From: Candidatus Magasanikiibacteriota bacterium | Lineage (GTDB): Bacteria > Patescibacteriota > Patescibacteriia > Magasanikbacterales > UBA922 | Assembly: GCA_003230965.1 (NCBI GenBank) | Contig: QIHL01000048.1 | Coordinates: forward strand, 1-8,847 | DNA: 8,847 bases | Direction of reading: 5' to 3' | Part shown: in pieces, positions 6,697 through 8,847 of the stretch | How positions within the stretch are numbered: the stretch's first letter is position 1 | How the letters are laid out: each line of letters begins with the position of its first letter | The notes under the pieces: model-generated | Seen by the model: only the letters and a program-made list of their open reading frames with translations | What the model was told of the DNA's origin: nothing | The model's database searches: none | Program-made: the position numbers and the translations under genes

Positions 6697-7278
6697 TCAT
6701 GACAACGACTGCAATGCTTCTTTGAGCAAAGTCTCTGTATTTTTGTCTGTCGTATCCATATCTTTCACAGTAGCACGTGCTTCATCACGAGAATAACCAA
6801 GTGTAACAAGTCCATCAACAACTTCACTAAGCACGCTCCCTGATACGTCACTGGCAAAATCAATACTAGCACCGAGTGCCTGCACTTTTGATTTTAATTC
6901 TACGACAAGTCGTGCTGCTGTTTTTTTGCCAATTCCTTGCACTGCAGACAAATAAGTTACATCACCGCGTGCGATAGCAGATTGAATTTGTTCTACTGAT
7001 CCAACAGACAAAATATTCATGGCACTTCGTGGACCTACACCAGATACACCAATCAAAAGATCAAAAAAAACTCGTTCTTCCTTCGTTTCAAATCCAAACA
7101 ATTCCTGACTTTGATCTGTCACCTTCAAATAGGTGTGCAGTTTAATATCATTTCCTTCTTTTGCAGACAATGCCAGTGTTCGTGCTACGCGCACTCCATA
7201 GCCAATACCACTACTAGTCATAACAGTAATTACATCGTGTGTTTTGTCTGCGATTATACCCGTAATTAGAAAAATCAT
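6697..7278 (-). CDS. ruvA: Holliday junction DNA helicase subunit RuvA
   Basis: RuvA binds four-way DNA junctions as a tetramer and loads the RuvB motor for branch migration; RuvC then cuts. The 193 residues match the family. Residues 1-63 are the OB-fold domain I, ending in ELFGF. Residues 64-135 are domain II with two helix-hairpin-helix DNA-binding motifs, at GVSGVGPRSA (77-86) and AVQGIGKKTA (112-121). Residues 147-192 are domain III, which contacts RuvB, with the typical ALxxLGYS-like GLVTLGYSRDEA (156-167). At the acidic pin, E. coli E55-D56 correspond here to D55-Q56, so one acid is retained. The start codon lies one base after the aminopeptidase stop (TAG-T-ATG), indicating an operon with likely coupled translation. 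The gene ends on TGA 26 bases from the gyrA stop; no strong terminator hairpin is visible between the converging genes. ruvB and ruvC are not in the window. Confidence 0.96.
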   Translation of the reverse strand: MIFLITGIIADKTHDVITVMTSSGIGYGVRVARTLALSAKEGNDIKLHTYLKVTDQSQELFGFETKEERVFFDLLIGVSGVGPRSAMNILSVGSVEQIQSAIARGDVTYLSAVQGIGKKTAARLVVELKSKVQALGASIDFASDVSGSVLSEVVDGLVTLGYSRDEARATVKDMDTTDKNTETLLKEALQSLS

Positions 7279-7279
7279 A

Positions 7280-8779
7280 CTATGATAAATATGAAATCAT
7301 TGTCTGCACACCAACCCCATTTGCTCCACCTTTGATCCATGTTTTTCCTTTGCTACCAAAAATTGCCGAAGCCATATCTATATGCGCCCAAGGATACAAT
7401 GCTTTTCCATCTTCATCTTTTGTAAAAAATTCAAGAAAAGCTGCAGCATTACTCGCACCACCATAGCTGGTTTCAGTAGCATTTTGTATATCAGCGACAT
7501 CACTTGTTGTCATGGTCTGCGTAAATTCTTCTCCAAGCGGTAGACGCCAAACTAATTCCCCAGATACTTCTGCACCTTTTTCAATCCCACTCAATATTTT
7601 TTCATTATTCGTAAACAAACCGTAGCGCTCACCTCCAAGTGCTACCATACAAGCACCAGTCAGCGTTGCAAAGTCAATTACTTCTTTTGGATTGTACTTC
7701 GTAGCATAACAAAGTGCATCTGCCAATACGAGCCGCCCTTCCGCGTCTGTATTTGTAATATGAACTGATCGTCCGTTCATTGCTGTTAGAATATCATCTG
7801 GTTTATACGCAGCGCCATCTGGCATATTTTCTGTTGTAGCGACCAATGCAATAATATTCTTTTTTAGCTTTAACCCTGCAGCCGCTTTAATCACAGCAAG
7901 TACAGTTGCACCACCAAGCATGTCAAACTTCATGTCTTTCATATATTTAGTAGGCTTCAAAGACAACCCACCAGAATCATACGTTATACCTTTACCAACA
8001 AGTACTGTTGGTTTTTGTATTTTTTTTGCTCCCCAATATTCCACAATAATAAATTTTGGTTCTTCTTTGGCTCCGCGCGCTACACCAAGCAAACACCCCA
8101 TGCCAAGTTTCTGAATATCTGAACGAGATAATATTTTTACAGAAACATCTGTAAGATTATCTAGTATCTTTGCTTTTTTTGCCAAGAACGACGGAGTCAT
8201 AGTGGACGGTGGTGTATTTCCTAAATATCTACACCAATTCACTGCATCTACAATAATTTTTCCTTCTGTAATTCCATTCTCTACAATACTTTTCTGTGAT
8301 GCAGTTACACCAACAAAAAATAGGTTGACCAATTTCATTTCTGCTGTTTTGTTATTTTTGTATTTATATGTATCAAAACTATATGCTGCCATATCCGATG
8401 CAATCACAGTTTCTTTTGAAATGGTTCGCAAATTAGATAAATTAACAACTTCTGGAGGTACAACAAATGATACGCTCGTCCATTTTTTCTTTTGTACTGT
8501 CATCACCGCAGCCCCAATAATCTTTTTCCAATCGCAAATTGACAGAGTCTTTTTCTCTCCAAGACCAACAAGTAGAACACGCGGAACCATTTCATTGTCT
8601 ATGTACAATGGCAATTGCTCCATTTTTTTACCAGAAAAATCATCAAAAAAATTTATGTGATCCAATGTAATCCCAACTAATTCAGGCAGCACAACTTTTT
8701 TATCTTTTTTTGATGATTGAAATACAGGAATAATCATGCAATCTGTATTTACAATTTCAAAAATACTGTGATACATCAT
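7280..8779 (-). CDS. pepA: Leucyl aminopeptidase, M17 family (cytosol aminopeptidase)
   Basis: Family M17 enzymes are cytoplasmic, usually hexameric, two-metal peptidases that remove N-terminal residues such as leucine. The 499 residues match the full-length family: an N-terminal alpha/beta domain (about 1-165) and a C-terminal catalytic domain (about 175-499). All catalytic residues are visible: metal ligands K263 and D268 (VGKGITYDSGG), D286 (MKFDMLGG), D345 and E347 in the signature NTDAEGRLVLADAL (343-356), plus active-site K275 and R349. The enzyme should be active. Paired ATGs at 8779 and 8776 give MM; either could be the start, and no Shine-Dalgarno sequence precedes them. It is the first gene of a two-gene operon with ruvA. 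Some E. coli PepA proteins also bind DNA in Xer recombination, but nothing here shows that role. Peptide salvage would suit an organism with few biosynthetic routes (inference). Confidence 0.96.
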   Translation of the reverse strand: MMYHSIFEIVNTDCMIIPVFQSSKKDKKVVLPELVGITLDHINFFDDFSGKKMEQLPLYIDNEMVPRVLLVGLGEKKTLSICDWKKIIGAAVMTVQKKKWTSVSFVVPPEVVNLSNLRTISKETVIASDMAAYSFDTYKYKNNKTAEMKLVNLFFVGVTASQKSIVENGITEGKIIVDAVNWCRYLGNTPPSTMTPSFLAKKAKILDNLTDVSVKILSRSDIQKLGMGCLLGVARGAKEEPKFIIVEYWGAKKIQKPTVLVGKGITYDSGGLSLKPTKYMKDMKFDMLGGATVLAVIKAAAGLKLKKNIIALVATTENMPDGAAYKPDDILTAMNGRSVHITNTDAEGRLVLADALCYATKYNPKEVIDFATLTGACMVALGGERYGLFTNNEKILSGIEKGAEVSGELVWRLPLGEEFTQTMTTSDVADIQNATETSYGGASNAAAFLEFFTKDEDGKALYPWAHIDMASAIFGSKGKTWIKGGANGVGVQTMISYLS

Positions 8780-8847
8780 ACTATAATAATTAATTTAATA
8801 TACTAGCTATTTTAATAAAATATGATAAAAAAATCTTGACTTTGTTA

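Noticed and set aside
8836..8841. Plus-strand -35 box TTGACT at the right edge
   Set aside because: It matches five of six positions, but the -10 would fall outside the window, so it cannot be supported.

Overview
The window is AT-rich bacterial chromosome with short intergenic gaps and seven complete or edge-truncated housekeeping-type genes plus one unknown partial gene. The gene content and the style of the proteins suggest a candidate-phyla-radiation (Patescibacteria, Parcubacteria-like) genome. Pointers are a four-repeat ribosomal protein S1 with an acidic/lysine tail, a COG2220-type metallo-beta-lactamase-fold protein and a small membrane protein directly upstream of gyrA, an anaerobe-type rubrerythrin, and no visible Shine-Dalgarno sequence at any start. 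This assignment is inference; no rRNA gene is present to prove it. The genetic code appears standard for TGA, since two intact genes end cleanly on it.

Layout. Positions 1-599 (minus) hold the first 199 residues of an unrecognised soluble protein that runs off the left edge. Positions 612-830 (minus) hold the decayed 3' end of an IS30-family transposase gene, which accounts for the only sizeable non-coding stretch. Rubrerythrin (867-1442, minus) and ribosomal protein S1 (1545-2753, minus) follow. A 181-base divergent promoter region (2754-2934) separates S1 from a plus-strand operon: a metallo-beta-lactamase-fold protein that has lost nearly all metal ligands (2935-3549), a single-pass membrane protein overlapping it by four bases (3546-4127), and gyrA (4172-6670). 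gyrA converges on a second minus-strand operon, a leucyl aminopeptidase of family M17 (7280-8779) and ruvA (6697-7278), separated by one base.

Function. The window serves translation (S1), DNA topology (GyrA), Holliday-junction processing (RuvA), peptide turnover (PepA) and peroxide defence (rubrerythrin). The least ordinary items are the metal-site-less MBL protein coupled to a membrane protein ahead of gyrA, the transposase fossil with three in-frame TGA codons, the unknown gene beside it, the absence of Shine-Dalgarno motifs, and the structured leader and back-to-back promoters at the S1 gene. I see no CRISPR array, tRNA, rRNA, intact mobile element or obvious new multi-gene system.
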